Below are positions 1 through 8,233 of a stretch of 38,144 nucleotides of DNA, piece after piece (within the stretch, counting starts at the first letter, position 1; every line of letters starts with the position of its first letter). The notes beneath the pieces are model-generated. The model did no database searches, was not told the origin of the DNA, and saw only the letters and a list, made by a program, of their open reading frames with translations. This stretch comes from JAAYBT01 sp964404395 (GTDB lineage: Bacteria > Bacillota > Clostridia > Acetivibrionales > DTU013), in NCBI GenBank assembly GCA_964404395.1, contig CAYOKA010000006.1, positions 1 to 38,144 of the forward strand. Reading direction: 5' to 3'. A program made the translations under genes and the position numbers.

Positions 1-66
1 TGCTGCTAAGGATATATTCGTGTTGTATTCAGATAAAATGCGGAAACTCAAAAAATGGATAGTGTC

Positions 67-95
67 TTGACAAAAAGCCCTAAGCACTTTATAAT
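67..95 (+). promoter_or_regulatory. Consensus sigma-A promoter of the tRNA operon
   Basis: TTGACA (67-72) and TATAAT (90-95) are separated by exactly 17 bases, a perfect match to the housekeeping promoter. The expected start near 102 lies just ahead of tRNA-Gln at 116, so this promoter should drive both tRNAs. Confidence 0.9.
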
Positions 96-115
96 TGACT
101 TTGCATAAAAAATGT

Positions 116-192
116 TGGGATGTAGCCAAGCCGGTAAGGCACAGGACTTTGACTCCTGCATTCCGCTGGTTCGAGTCCAGCCATCCCAGCCA
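116..192 (+). tRNA. tRNA-Gln (UUG)
   Basis: The acceptor stem TGGGATG (116-122) pairs fully with CATCCCA (182-188), followed by discriminator G and an encoded CCA. The anticodon arm CAGGA-CTTTGAC-TCCTG places TTG at the anticodon, so this tRNA reads CAA as glutamine. The T-loop TTCGAGT is present. It is the first gene of a two-tRNA unit with tRNA-Lys. Confidence 0.95.
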
Positions 193-289
193 TGTATATG
201 GTTTAGCACAGCAGACAATTCTATTAACCTGTCGCGATGTGCATTTAGTTGAAAGTAAGGGGACTTGATGTCCCTGAACTTTCAAATAT

Positions 290-365
290 GGGCCATTAGC
301 TCAGTCGGCAGAGCACTTGACTTTTAATCAAGGCGTCCCGCGTTCGAATCGCGGATGGCTCACCA
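290..365 (+). tRNA. tRNA-Lys (UUU)
   Basis: The acceptor GGGCCAT (290-296) pairs with ATGGCTC (355-361) through one G-U pair, followed by A and an encoded CCA. The anticodon arm CTTGA-CTTTTAA-TCAAG gives TTT, lysine. It lies about 100 bases after tRNA-Gln and is followed directly by a terminator. Confidence 0.95.
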
Positions 366-370
366 AGTAG

Positions 371-410
371 AACCTCTGGAAACAATGCGTTTCAGGGGTT
401 TTTGTTTTTT
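371..410 (+). terminator. Rho-independent terminator of the tRNA unit
   Basis: A hairpin pairs AACCTCT-GAAAC with GTTTC-AGGGGTT around a short AATGC loop, with one bulged G, and is followed by a T-rich run (401-410). It begins six bases after tRNA-Lys. Confidence 0.85.
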
Positions 411-693
411 AGAGATAAAGATAAGTTTTCAGGAAAAGTTGAATCTGAGTTGAATGAAAAAAATTTCTTGCTAATTTCACCTAATTTCATATGTATTTTC
501 AGACTGTTTCAGACTGTTGTAGTGTGGATAGTTTCGATATATAATGAATATGTTTTAAGCGACCATTTGAAGTGCGGATATTTACATAATTCAAGAACGT
601 TAAACCCATAAATGCCCAAAATGGAGATTTTATAATGCTGCATATAGTGATATGATGTTATTGAATCAAATTAAACTTAGGGAGAATCAATCT

Positions 694-1686
694 ATGAAAG
701 CGGATTTAATGAAACGGCTATTTAAAGGCATTTTTTCGGAAGACATTGTATCCCTCAAAAAGATAGCCAATTTGATAATAAGCGATGAACGGGAACTTGG
801 TCATGGTAAACTCGCAGATTCGCTTGAACACATTAGCGTGACCGAAAAGCCGAGATTTAACTTTTTTGGAGACAAACACGGCAACGGGAATGGCACAGGC
901 GTTTTCAGTTTGCCGATGAGTAAACGCGACAATTCTCAGCTTGTATCCTTCGTACCTCGGGAACTTCTAAAGCACCATATGGTGCTGCCATTAGCTGTAG
1001 AAAAGCGGCTTCAATCAATTGAAAAGGAATACGCGGCGAGAGAGCGTCTTGGCAAGTACAATCTTTCTCCGAAGAGGAAGATACTCTTGCACGGCTCACC
1101 GGGCTGCGGCAAGACGCTGAGTGCTGAGCGCATTGCGTGGAATTTGGGACTACCGCTCCTTAAGGTGCGATTTGATGCCTTGCTTTCCTCATACTTTGGA
1201 GAATCGGCTTCAAATCTTCGAACTGTCTTTGATTACTGTAAGAGAGAGCCAGTGGTTCTGCTTTTGGATGAGTGCGATTTCATTGCCAAGTCGAGGGTAA
1301 CAACACAGGATGTCGGCGAAGTGCCTCGCATCGTAAATATGTTATTGACACTACTGGACGAGTATAACGCCCCAGGACTGGTTATTGCTACCACCAACCT
1401 AAAGATACAGTTGGATGAAGCCTTGTTTCGACGATTCGATGATGTTATTGAAATTCCGATGCCGCAAACCGAAGAACGCGAAAAGCTGCTGAGGATGACA
1501 CTTTCCGCTATCCCCGTGAATTCAAGCATCGATTTTCGCATTCTTGCAGAGCAGATGGATGGATATTCTTACGCCAACATTGTGCTGACAGCGCAACGTG
1601 CTGCAAAACACAGCGTCTTGGCAGGAAATAAAAGCGTAGATAAAGAACATTTTGAACAGGCCATTGCCGAAGGTTCGAAGTTCTAA
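694..1686 (+). CDS. ietA: AAA ATPase, IetA-type partner of a subtilisin-like protease
   Basis: This is a 330-residue AAA+ ATPase. Walker A GSPGCGKT is at 134-141, Walker B LLLDECD with D192/E193, a sensor-1 Asn near 235 (TTN) and arginine-finger candidates R246/R247 in LFRRFDD; the pore-side segment SSYFGESASNLR is typical of the classic AAA clade. I chose the ATG at 694 because it has AGGGAGAA about ten bases upstream; an in-frame ATG at 652 has no good site. The gene sits 19 bases before a subtilase gene with its own strong ribosome site. In the known IetAS pair of Agrobacterium Ti plasmids the ATPase is the antitoxin and the protease the toxin, and IetAS-type pairs have also been reported as anti-phage systems. 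The family assignment is from motifs and gene order; the in vivo role here is inferred. Confidence 0.85.
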   Translation: MKADLMKRLFKGIFSEDIVSLKKIANLIISDERELGHGKLADSLEHISVTEKPRFNFFGDKHGNGNGTGVFSLPMSKRDNSQLVSFVPRELLKHHMVLPLAVEKRLQSIEKEYAARERLGKYNLSPKRKILLHGSPGCGKTLSAERIAWNLGLPLLKVRFDALLSSYFGESASNLRTVFDYCKREPVVLLLDECDFIAKSRVTTQDVGEVPRIVNMLLTLLDEYNAPGLVIATTNLKIQLDEALFRRFDDVIEIPMPQTEEREKLLRMTLSAIPVNSSIDFRILAEQMDGYSYANIVLTAQRAAKHSVLAGNKSVDKEHFEQAIAEGSKF

Positions 1687-1705
1687 TCTATAGGAGGAAA
1701 ATCTT

Positions 1706-4225
1706 ATGGCTGGTACAACAGATTTTATACACTTGCCGTTTCCGTTGAAAAAAAGCGGACAGGCAAGATACCCCCAAACACCTATACCGGACAATCAAGC
1801 TACTGCTCGCAATAAACAGAATCGCCAAGTTCACCATGATAATCTGCGTTCACAGGCACAAGGTTTATCACGTTTTTGGCAAGACCGCCAATCTGCTCGC
1901 AGTCAACAAAATCTGCCTACAATCGTAGGAGGTGTACCGTTTCTACTCGAAATCGAGCCAACTACAGATGTTGAATTCCTGAGAGGATTAGGGTTTGAGG
2001 TTGTTTGCGACATTGATGAAGGCTTTATTGTTGTGTCGTCTGAACAGACTGACCTTGCAGCTTTTTTACAGAAAGTTAATGGCTTCGTTTCAGGTGAGTG
2101 GGGAGCGGGAAATGTCGCAAAGGTATATGCGTTACATACAGATGACGACCGTCTTAAACGTATTTTATCTGAAGAATTATATAATCGATGGAATACTTTG
2201 GATAACGATAGGAATTATACGGTCGAAATTTCCGTTAGCTGTGCTGGAACTGCTGCCGCCCCAAGTTTACCGACCAAGCGGGAAAATGAATCTAATGACG
2301 AATATAATAAGCGTATCAAAGATAAAAAAGATAAGTATTTCCAAGAAATTGATGCTCTCATAATGGAACGGCAAACACAACTGGAAAACATCGTCCAAGA
2401 TTATAATGGTGAATTTCTATCATCCTTTATAGAGGATGGCGATACATTTTCAGTCACTGTAAGCATTTTAGGCAACGGACTACGTGATGTGGTTCTTAAT
2501 TACTCGTATATTTTCGAAGTTTCGTTTAAGGCGGAAGTGGTGGCTGAAATCGCTAACGAAAATACGCAAAGTGTAACTGACAATCTCATCATTAACGCTC
2601 CTTCGCCCGAAAGTCCTGTAATTTGTGTGATTGACAGCGGAATTCAAGAGAATCATAGATACATTGCGCCTGCTATTGTACAAACTGATTCTGTCTGTTT
2701 GATTCCGAATCAAACTACTGTAAATGACGAAGTCAGAAATGGCGGGCATGGGACTCGTGTTGCAGGAGCAGTGTTATATCCGAAAGGTGTACCGACATCT
2801 GGAACCTATCAACTTCCGTGCTTTATCAGAAATTTGAAGGTATTAGGCAGCAATAACGGGATGTCCGATGAAATAAGCCGTGAAGGTATAATTGTTGAAG
2901 TAATTAAGCAGTTCGTAGTAGATACCCCAACAAAAACAAAGATATTTAATCATTCTGTTGGTGAGCGCAAACCGTTTTACGAACTGAAGCATATGTCTCC
3001 TTGGGCAGCTAAAATAGATGAAGTTTCATATGACAATGATGTCCTATTCATTCAGGCTGCAGGAAATATAAGAACCGACGTAATAAAGGCATACATACAG
3101 GCTGGATATCCTTATCCTGCTTACCTCGGTCAGCCACTTTCACAAATATCCAACCCTGCCCAAAGTCTGCAGGCATTGACCGTTGGCTCAATTTCGAATA
3201 GCGATTTTGAAACTGATGACATTATTACTATGGGGAAAAGCGGCGAGGCATCCTCGTTCTCTCGCGTGGGACCAGGTATTTGGGACAGCATTAAACCGGA
3301 TGTTGTAGAATATGGTGGAACTCATGCAATTAATAAAGCTGGACCCAATGTTGATTTGACAACCCCTGAAGAAGTCTGTCCTGAATTAATTCGTCGTTCG
3401 CCACAAGGACCGGCTTTCTCGAAAGACTACATTGGAACATCATTTGCGGCACCAAAGGTTACATACATAGCTTCGGAAATTCAAAAAATGTTACCTAATT
3501 CACCCGCTTTACTGTATCGTGCTTTAATCGCACAGTCAGCGCGATGGTTAAATGTGAATTCAACTTTGTCTAACGAAGAATGCCAGACATTTCTTCGACG
3601 AATGGGTTATGGTTTGCCCGATGTCGGACGAGCTACGCATAACGATGAATATCGCGCAACGTTAGCCACTATGGAACAGAGGGAGATTTTCGATGGTGAA
3701 GCCCACATTTATACTGTTAATGTGCCAAATGAACTGCGAAACTTGGGCGAAAATTACAATATTCTCGTGGAAATAACCCTCTCATACGCAGCAAAGCCAA
3801 AGAGAACAAGGAGAAGCCATAGAAGCTATCTCTCAACTTGGCTTGATTGGACTTGTAGCAAAAAGAACGAGGCGAGGCAGGATTTCGAAGCAAGGATTTT
3901 TCAGGCGGATTTATCCGGACAAGACGATGGTCAATTCCCGTGGGTGATTCATGAAAGACAAAACTGGGGGAAAGCGAAAGATTTTGCACGTCCAAGACAA
4001 ACTTTGCAAAAAGACTGGTGTATTTTAGACGCGAGCCAACTAAGCGATGAATTTTGTATTGCTGTTCGCGGACATAAAGGCTGGGGTAGCCTTTTTGGGG
4101 CGAAATATGTTCTTGCTGTGAGTTTCGAGGCGATTGACCAAAACATTGAAATATATGAGTATATTCGCCTTAGTAATCAAGTAAGTATTGAGGTAGAAAA
4201 TCAAGAGGTGCGTGTAGAAATATAG
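1706..4225 (+). CDS. ietS: Subtilisin-like serine protease (peptidase S8), IetS-type
   Basis: This is an 839-residue S8 protease with the full triad: D310 in VICVIDSGI, H348 in GGHGTRVAG and S579 in GTSFAAP. There is no signal peptide, so it should act in the cytoplasm. The roughly 300 residues before the catalytic domain carry a charged, coiled-coil-like stretch and probably regulate it; about 200 residues follow. AGGAGG at 1692-1697 fixes the ATG at 1706. A cytoplasmic subtilase preceded immediately by an AAA ATPase is the IetAS arrangement, known as a plasmid-stability toxin-antitoxin pair and also reported in phage defence. The protease would be the effector, restrained or activated by the ATPase. 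All catalytic residues are intact, so it looks functional. Confidence 0.88.
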   Translation: MAGTTDFIHLPFPLKKSGQARYPQTPIPDNQATARNKQNRQVHHDNLRSQAQGLSRFWQDRQSARSQQNLPTIVGGVPFLLEIEPTTDVEFLRGLGFEVVCDIDEGFIVVSSEQTDLAAFLQKVNGFVSGEWGAGNVAKVYALHTDDDRLKRILSEELYNRWNTLDNDRNYTVEISVSCAGTAAAPSLPTKRENESNDEYNKRIKDKKDKYFQEIDALIMERQTQLENIVQDYNGEFLSSFIEDGDTFSVTVSILGNGLRDVVLNYSYIFEVSFKAEVVAEIANENTQSVTDNLIINAPSPESPVICVIDSGIQENHRYIAPAIVQTDSVCLIPNQTTVNDEVRNGGHGTRVAGAVLYPKGVPTSGTYQLPCFIRNLKVLGSNNGMSDEISREGIIVEVIKQFVVDTPTKTKIFNHSVGERKPFYELKHMSPWAAKIDEVSYDNDVLFIQAAGNIRTDVIKAYIQAGYPYPAYLGQPLSQISNPAQSLQALTVGSISNSDFETDDIITMGKSGEASSFSRVGPGIWDSIKPDVVEYGGTHAINKAGPNVDLTTPEEVCPELIRRSPQGPAFSKDYIGTSFAAPKVTYIASEIQKMLPNSPALLYRALIAQSARWLNVNSTLSNEECQTFLRRMGYGLPDVGRATHNDEYRATLATMEQREIFDGEAHIYTVNVPNELRNLGENYNILVEITLSYAAKPKRTRRSHRSYLSTWLDWTCSKKNEARQDFEARIFQADLSGQDDGQFPWVIHERQNWGKAKDFARPRQTLQKDWCILDASQLSDEFCIAVRGHKGWGSLFGAKYVLAVSFEAIDQNIEIYEYIRLSNQVSIEVENQEVRVEI

Positions 4226-4450
4226 AGGATTTTGTAGATGGAAGCTAAATAAAGGTTTGGTATGTGTAACAATGCCGAAAGCCAGAACCTTTCATCGCCA
4301 TAAAAGTGTCCTTAGCAACCATCATTTACAGCGTGAACATTTATGAATTTGTTTACCGCCAATCACAACTATGTAAGGAGTGATAAAAACAATAAGATAA
4401 CTCTTTTCCTTCATTATCGAAAACCATTGTTTAGTTGAATGGGAATATTT
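4226..4450. other. Convergent intergenic stretch with nothing recognised
   Basis: These 225 bases lie between the ends of the protease gene and the oppositely oriented toxin gene. I see no open reading frame with a ribosome site, no tRNA and no clear terminator. An AAGGAGTGAT stretch near 4374 resembles a ribosome site but no start codon follows at a useful distance. Confidence 0.5.
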
Positions 4451-5026
4451 TTAAATACCGAGCAACTTTTGCAGCTTTTCTTTCGACCAATATTTATCTG
4501 GATATATTTCAGTCTGTTCATACCACTTCTTGAAAATTAAAGATGGTTTAGATGATATATCATTGGAGTTATCGTAAATCAGCATTTTATCGCATATAGG
4601 AATTAATTGCGGCAGCAAAGCCAGTGCACGATGATACCTCGCCCGTATTTTGTCTTCCGGAACGTCATGTCCTCCTGCAGCAAAACGTGACTTTACTCTC
4701 GCAACATTAATGTTTTCGTCGCAAGTCAATACATACACACATAGCACTTCGTATCCCTGTGATTTCGCTTTTTGCAGCAGTAATAAATTTCGTTCAGTAG
4801 ACATTACTGTCTCAAATGTGAAGTCTGCTCCACTATTCAAAAGTTCATTTCTAAGTGCTTCTGCCTGTTGTGCTGCTTCAAGGTCGGATAACCCGAATTT
4901 CATTTTAAGGTCATCAGCGTTGACGTAGGTTCCAATGACCGGAAGAGCCTTCGTCGCCGTTGTTTTTCCAGAGCCATTAGGGCCAGCAAATACAAGTACG
5001 ACGGGTTGTTTATATATATCATCCAT
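4451..5026 (-). CDS. Zeta-type toxin (P-loop kinase)
   Basis: This is a 191-residue P-loop protein of the zeta toxin/UDP-N-acetylglucosamine kinase type. Walker A GPNGSGKTT (15-23), the NADD stretch near 36-39, a TFETVMST segment and the downstream GGHDVPEDKIRARYHRAL motif all fit zeta toxins, which phosphorylate UDP-sugars and block cell-wall synthesis. The start codon overlaps the stop of the upstream antitoxin by eight bases (ATGGATGA), indicating translational coupling. The usual partner of zeta is an epsilon antitoxin; here the partner is a RelB/DinJ-like protein instead. Family placement is good, but the substrate and actual toxicity are inferred. Confidence 0.85.
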   Translation of the reverse strand: MDDIYKQPVVLVFAGPNGSGKTTATKALPVIGTYVNADDLKMKFGLSDLEAAQQAEALRNELLNSGADFTFETVMSTERNLLLLQKAKSQGYEVLCVYVLTCDENINVARVKSRFAAGGHDVPEDKIRARYHRALALLPQLIPICDKMLIYDNSNDISSKPSLIFKKWYEQTEIYPDKYWSKEKLQKLLGI

Positions 5027-5366
5027 TTACATATTTCCTTGAGCCGTCTGGGTATTCAAGATATGCCCTTTTGTTTTCAGCGTCGTATAGTGCAACAGGT
5101 GAGCCATTCTGCTGCTTTTTAGCAAATTCATGCTTTATGGATGCGGCAAAGGATTCCGTAATGTCGTTTGGCGTATAGCCTGGAATAAATTCAGAGCTTT
5201 TTGTGCTGACAGGAAACGGAATGCCATCTTCGATGACTGCTTTGCGAAGAAAAACGTTGAGAGCTGTGCTCATGTTCATTCCAAGCCTGCTAAACAGGTT
5301 TTCAGCACGTTCCTTCACATCTTTATCAACACGAATCGTTACCTGCACATCATTTTTCGTTTTCAT
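5019..5366 (-). CDS. RelB/DinJ-like antitoxin, ribbon-helix-helix type
   Basis: This is a 115-residue protein whose first ~60 residues (VQVTIRVDKDVKERAENLF...MNMSTALNVFLRKAV) match the DNA-binding half of RelB/DinJ antitoxins: a beta strand followed by two helices, then an IPFP segment. The C-terminal half (about 60-115) is longer than in classic DinJ and ends in an acidic, Tyr-rich segment, the likely toxin-binding part. GGGAG precedes the ATG. It is the first gene of a two-gene unit whose stop overlaps the toxin start, so antitoxin is made before toxin. It probably represses its own promoter, as is usual for the family. Confidence 0.8.
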   Translation of the reverse strand: MKTKNDVQVTIRVDKDVKERAENLFSRLGMNMSTALNVFLRKAVIEDGIPFPVSTKSSEFIPGYTPNDITESFAASIKHEFAKKQQNGSPVALYDAENKRAYLEYPDGSRKYVNG

Positions 5367-5676
5367 ATATGCGGTCTCCCATTTCTATGTTTTTATTCTT
5401 ACTTATAATAGCTTTAATTATATTAGGCTTATTTATATAATATGCTTTTGCTGTAGAATAATCAACAGATTTACCGCTTTTGTATATGAAATGTTTATTG
5501 TAAAAACTAATACGTGACAATTTACAGGATTTGATGCGGCATTTTAGTGCCGAATAATAGCCTAATAACTATGTCAGAAAATAGTAGAAAAAGGTGACAT
5601 ATTGTGTTAATATCCTTATAGGTTACTAATAAATACAACTATTACGCGACAAAATCTATAATTTGGAGGAAACGAA
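5367..5676. other. Divergent intergenic region, AT-rich
   Basis: This stretch lies upstream of the antitoxin (minus strand) and of the GH31 locus (plus strand). It is very AT-rich and must hold the toxin-antitoxin promoter; on the minus strand TATTAT-like hexamers occur near 5405-5415. I cannot fix a confident -35/-10 pair or an operator here. The overlapping open frames of about 100 codons at 5130-5517 run antisense through the antitoxin gene and have no ribosome site. Confidence 0.4.
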
Positions 5677-5739
5677 ATGGACAGATATATAATGAAAGCA
5701 ATCACAAGTAGGAGGCCTCTTTTACCAAAAACCTTATAA
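5677..5739 (+). CDS. 20-codon open frame with a strong ribosome site (leader peptide or gene remnant)
   Basis: TTGGAGGAAACGAA precedes an ATG at 5677 and the frame ends at TAA 5737-5739, giving 20 residues beginning MDRYIMK and rich in Arg, Lys, Pro and Leu. It matches nothing I recognise. The ribosome site is as good as that of any large gene in the window. It lies 99 bases upstream of the GH31 start, so it is either a leader peptide or the 5' stub of a deleted gene. There is no attenuator-like hairpin with a T run between it and the GH31 gene. Confidence 0.35.
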   Translation: MDRYIMKAITSRRPLLPKTL

Positions 5740-5838
5740 GGACAATTTAATATACAAAATAGACACATAATGGTATACTCAGTGTATGGTTAAAATAATC
5801 TACAGCACGCTAGAACATGCATGAAAAGGAGCGTTAGC

Positions 5839-8223
5839 ATGACTACCGGGGATTTATCAATGAAGGTCCGCATAATACCTATGACGGAGAATATCACAAG
5901 AGTCGTATATGGGTACACAGAAGACAAGTCTGACAAAAGCATCCTTATTTCGGATGAATTTACGCCTCAGAAGGATTTTGTGTCGGAAAGATACCAAGCT
6001 GTAGGCGATTGCATTCATTTTTCAAACAAACAGGGAGAGATAATCTTAAGGGAGACAGGGCATAGTCTGACGGAAAAGGAGATATACCGTTGTTTTACAA
6101 AAGGTGAACCTGTCGTTAAATACAAGGATACAGCAAATGGGCAGGTATCTTACATAGAAAATGAGGAAAGGGAACTTGCAGGCACATCCTATGAGGGGAA
6201 GCTGGTTTTTTCCATAACTGAAGAAGAGGGAATCTATGGCTTGGGTCAGCATGAGGATGGGATATATAACTACAATGGCAGGACGGAGTACCTGTACCAG
6301 ACAAATATGATAATATCTGTCCCTTTTTTGCTATCATCCCGAAATTATGGGATATTGATTGACACAGAAAGCGCAGTGAAATTTGACTGCAAAAAGGGAA
6401 AAATCACATTCACAATCGATACCACTAATGAGCTTTCCTATTATGTTATTGTGGGGGATGGTTTTGAGGAAATCATCGTAGAGTTAAGGAATTTGACGGG
6501 AAGAACGCCCATGCTGCCAAGGTGGGCTTATGGATATGTCCAATCCAAAGAGCGCTATCGCTCTTCCGAGGAGCTAATACACACTGTATCGCAGTTCAGG
6601 AAGTCAGGTATTCCAATCGATTGCATCGTACAGGATTGGTTTTCCTGGGAAGAGGGCTTATGGGGGGAAAAGCGGGTAGATAAAAAGAGATATCCGAATC
6701 TCAAAGAGCTTGTGGGTAAGCTTCATGATGAACACGTGAAGCTTATGGTTTCAGTTTGGCCAAACATGGCGGAAGGCGGAAGCAACCTGCGTGAATTCAA
6801 GGATAAAGGTATGCTGCTAGCTAATGCGAATACATACAATGCATTTGATGAAGAGGCAAGGCAAGTCTACTGGGAGCAATGTAATGAGGAATGGTTTTCG
6901 GCAGGCGCCGATGCATGGTGGTGTGACAATGCAGAGCCTTTCTCAGATGTAGATTGGAACGGAGAGAGCAAAAGGCCCGATGAGCTGAGATATCGGTTGG
7001 TCCTTGAAGAGTCGCGCAAGCACATGGACTGGACACGCTTGAACTCGTATGGCCTCTTGCATGCAAAGGGTATTTATGAAAACTGGCGCAAGACCAACAG
7101 TGAGAAAAGAGTTGTGAATCTTACACGCTCCTCCTACATTTCCGGTCAACGATATGGGACGATAGCCTGGTCCGGAGACATTAGCGCCAACTGGGCTACA
7201 TTAGGAAAGCAGATTACAGAGGGCATCAAGTTTTGTATGAGCGGTATGCCTTACTGGACGCTGGATATTGGTGCATTCTTTACGGTAAAGGATAAATGGG
7301 AAAACAGAGGCTGCAATAGCGGCGGCAACCCCAATAAACTGTGGTTCTGGGACGGAGATTACAATGATGGCGTGAATGATTTGGGATATAGAGAGTTATA
7401 TGTAAGATGGCTTCAATACGGCACCTTTTTACCCATGTTCCGCTCACATGGCACGGATACTCCCCGGGAACCCTGGAATTTTGGCAAACCCGGTGAGGCT
7501 TTCTATGATGCAATACTCAAATTCATAGAGTTGCGATATCAATTGCTTCCTTATATCTATTCTCTTGCTGCCCAGGTTTATCAAAACCATTCTACCATTA
7601 TGCGCAGCTTGATGTTTGATTTTGCGGCGGACGAAAATATTAAGGATATCAGTGACAGCTTCCTGTTTGGAAAAGCGTTTCTTGTCTGTCCCGTGACGGA
7701 GCCAATGTATTATGATGTAAACAGTGAGCCGCTTTCAAATACCAAGAAGACAAAGCAGGTATATTTGCCCACAGGTACCTTTTGGTATGATTTTTGGACA
7801 AATACATCCTATATGGGTGGCCGGACAGTAGAATGCAAAGCAACCCTAGACACCATGCCGCTCTTTGTAAGGGCCGGCTCGATTATTCCAATATCAGAGC
7901 CCCTTTTATATGCAGATGAAAGGAAGGGAGAGGTTTCCGAGATCCTTGTTTACTGCGGGGAGGATGGTGAATTTACCTTGTACAACGATGAAGGAGACAA
8001 CTATTCCTATGAGAATGGCAATTTTTCGTCGGTACATATGAGCTACAACGATAATTCAAGAGAATTGACCTTTGGAGCAGCATGCGGTAAATTCAAGTAT
8101 CAGGAACGCTTTAAGATCAAATTGATAGAGGACGGACACGAACCGATTACTACTGAAATTAGCTACAATGGTAAAGAGCAGACTATAGCTCTCCAGGATA
8201 GATGCAGGTTGAATAGGCAGTGA
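5839..8223 (+). CDS. GH31 family alpha-glycosidase
   Basis: This is a 794-residue glycoside hydrolase of family 31 (alpha-glucosidase, alpha-xylosidase and relatives). The nucleophile is D363 in WWCDNAEPF and the acid/base is D447 in WSGDISANW; RSHGTDTPREPWNFG downstream is a further family-typical block. An N-terminal beta-sandwich (to about 230), the TIM barrel and C-terminal beta domains are in the usual order and length. There is no signal peptide, so it should act on imported sugar in the cytoplasm. I chose the ATG at 5839 because AAGGAG (5826-5831) sits seven bases upstream; the ATG at 5821 would put that site inside the gene. It is the first gene of a unit with the kinase and regulator that follow. 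Whether it cleaves alpha-xylosides or alpha-glucosides cannot be read from the sequence. Confidence 0.9.
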   Translation: MTTGDLSMKVRIIPMTENITRVVYGYTEDKSDKSILISDEFTPQKDFVSERYQAVGDCIHFSNKQGEIILRETGHSLTEKEIYRCFTKGEPVVKYKDTANGQVSYIENEERELAGTSYEGKLVFSITEEEGIYGLGQHEDGIYNYNGRTEYLYQTNMIISVPFLLSSRNYGILIDTESAVKFDCKKGKITFTIDTTNELSYYVIVGDGFEEIIVELRNLTGRTPMLPRWAYGYVQSKERYRSSEELIHTVSQFRKSGIPIDCIVQDWFSWEEGLWGEKRVDKKRYPNLKELVGKLHDEHVKLMVSVWPNMAEGGSNLREFKDKGMLLANANTYNAFDEEARQVYWEQCNEEWFSAGADAWWCDNAEPFSDVDWNGESKRPDELRYRLVLEESRKHMDWTRLNSYGLLHAKGIYENWRKTNSEKRVVNLTRSSYISGQRYGTIAWSGDISANWATLGKQITEGIKFCMSGMPYWTLDIGAFFTVKDKWENRGCNSGGNPNKLWFWDGDYNDGVNDLGYRELYVRWLQYGTFLPMFRSHGTDTPREPWNFGKPGEAFYDAILKFIELRYQLLPYIYSLAAQVYQNHSTIMRSLMFDFAADENIKDISDSFLFGKAFLVCPVTEPMYYDVNSEPLSNTKKTKQVYLPTGTFWYDFWTNTSYMGGRTVECKATLDTMPLFVRAGSIIPISEPLLYADERKGEVSEILVYCGEDGEFTLYNDEGDNYSYENGNFSSVHMSYNDNSRELTFGAACGKFKYQERFKIKLIEDGHEPITTEISYNGKEQTIALQDRCRLNRQ

Positions 8224-8233
8224 GGAGCTTGTG

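Noticed and set aside
2..70. Open frame from the window start to TGA at 68-70, a possible C-terminal end of an upstream gene
   Set aside because: It is only 22 codons, matches nothing I recognise, and its stop lies inside the -35 box of the tRNA promoter. It may be real but cannot be supported.
402..611. 69-codon frame after the tRNA-Lys terminator
   Set aside because: It begins inside the terminator T run, has no ribosome site and gives a low-complexity product unlike any family.
5130..5517. Plus-strand frames of about 90-100 codons opposite the antitoxin
   Set aside because: They are antisense shadows of the antitoxin gene, with no ribosome site and implausible composition.
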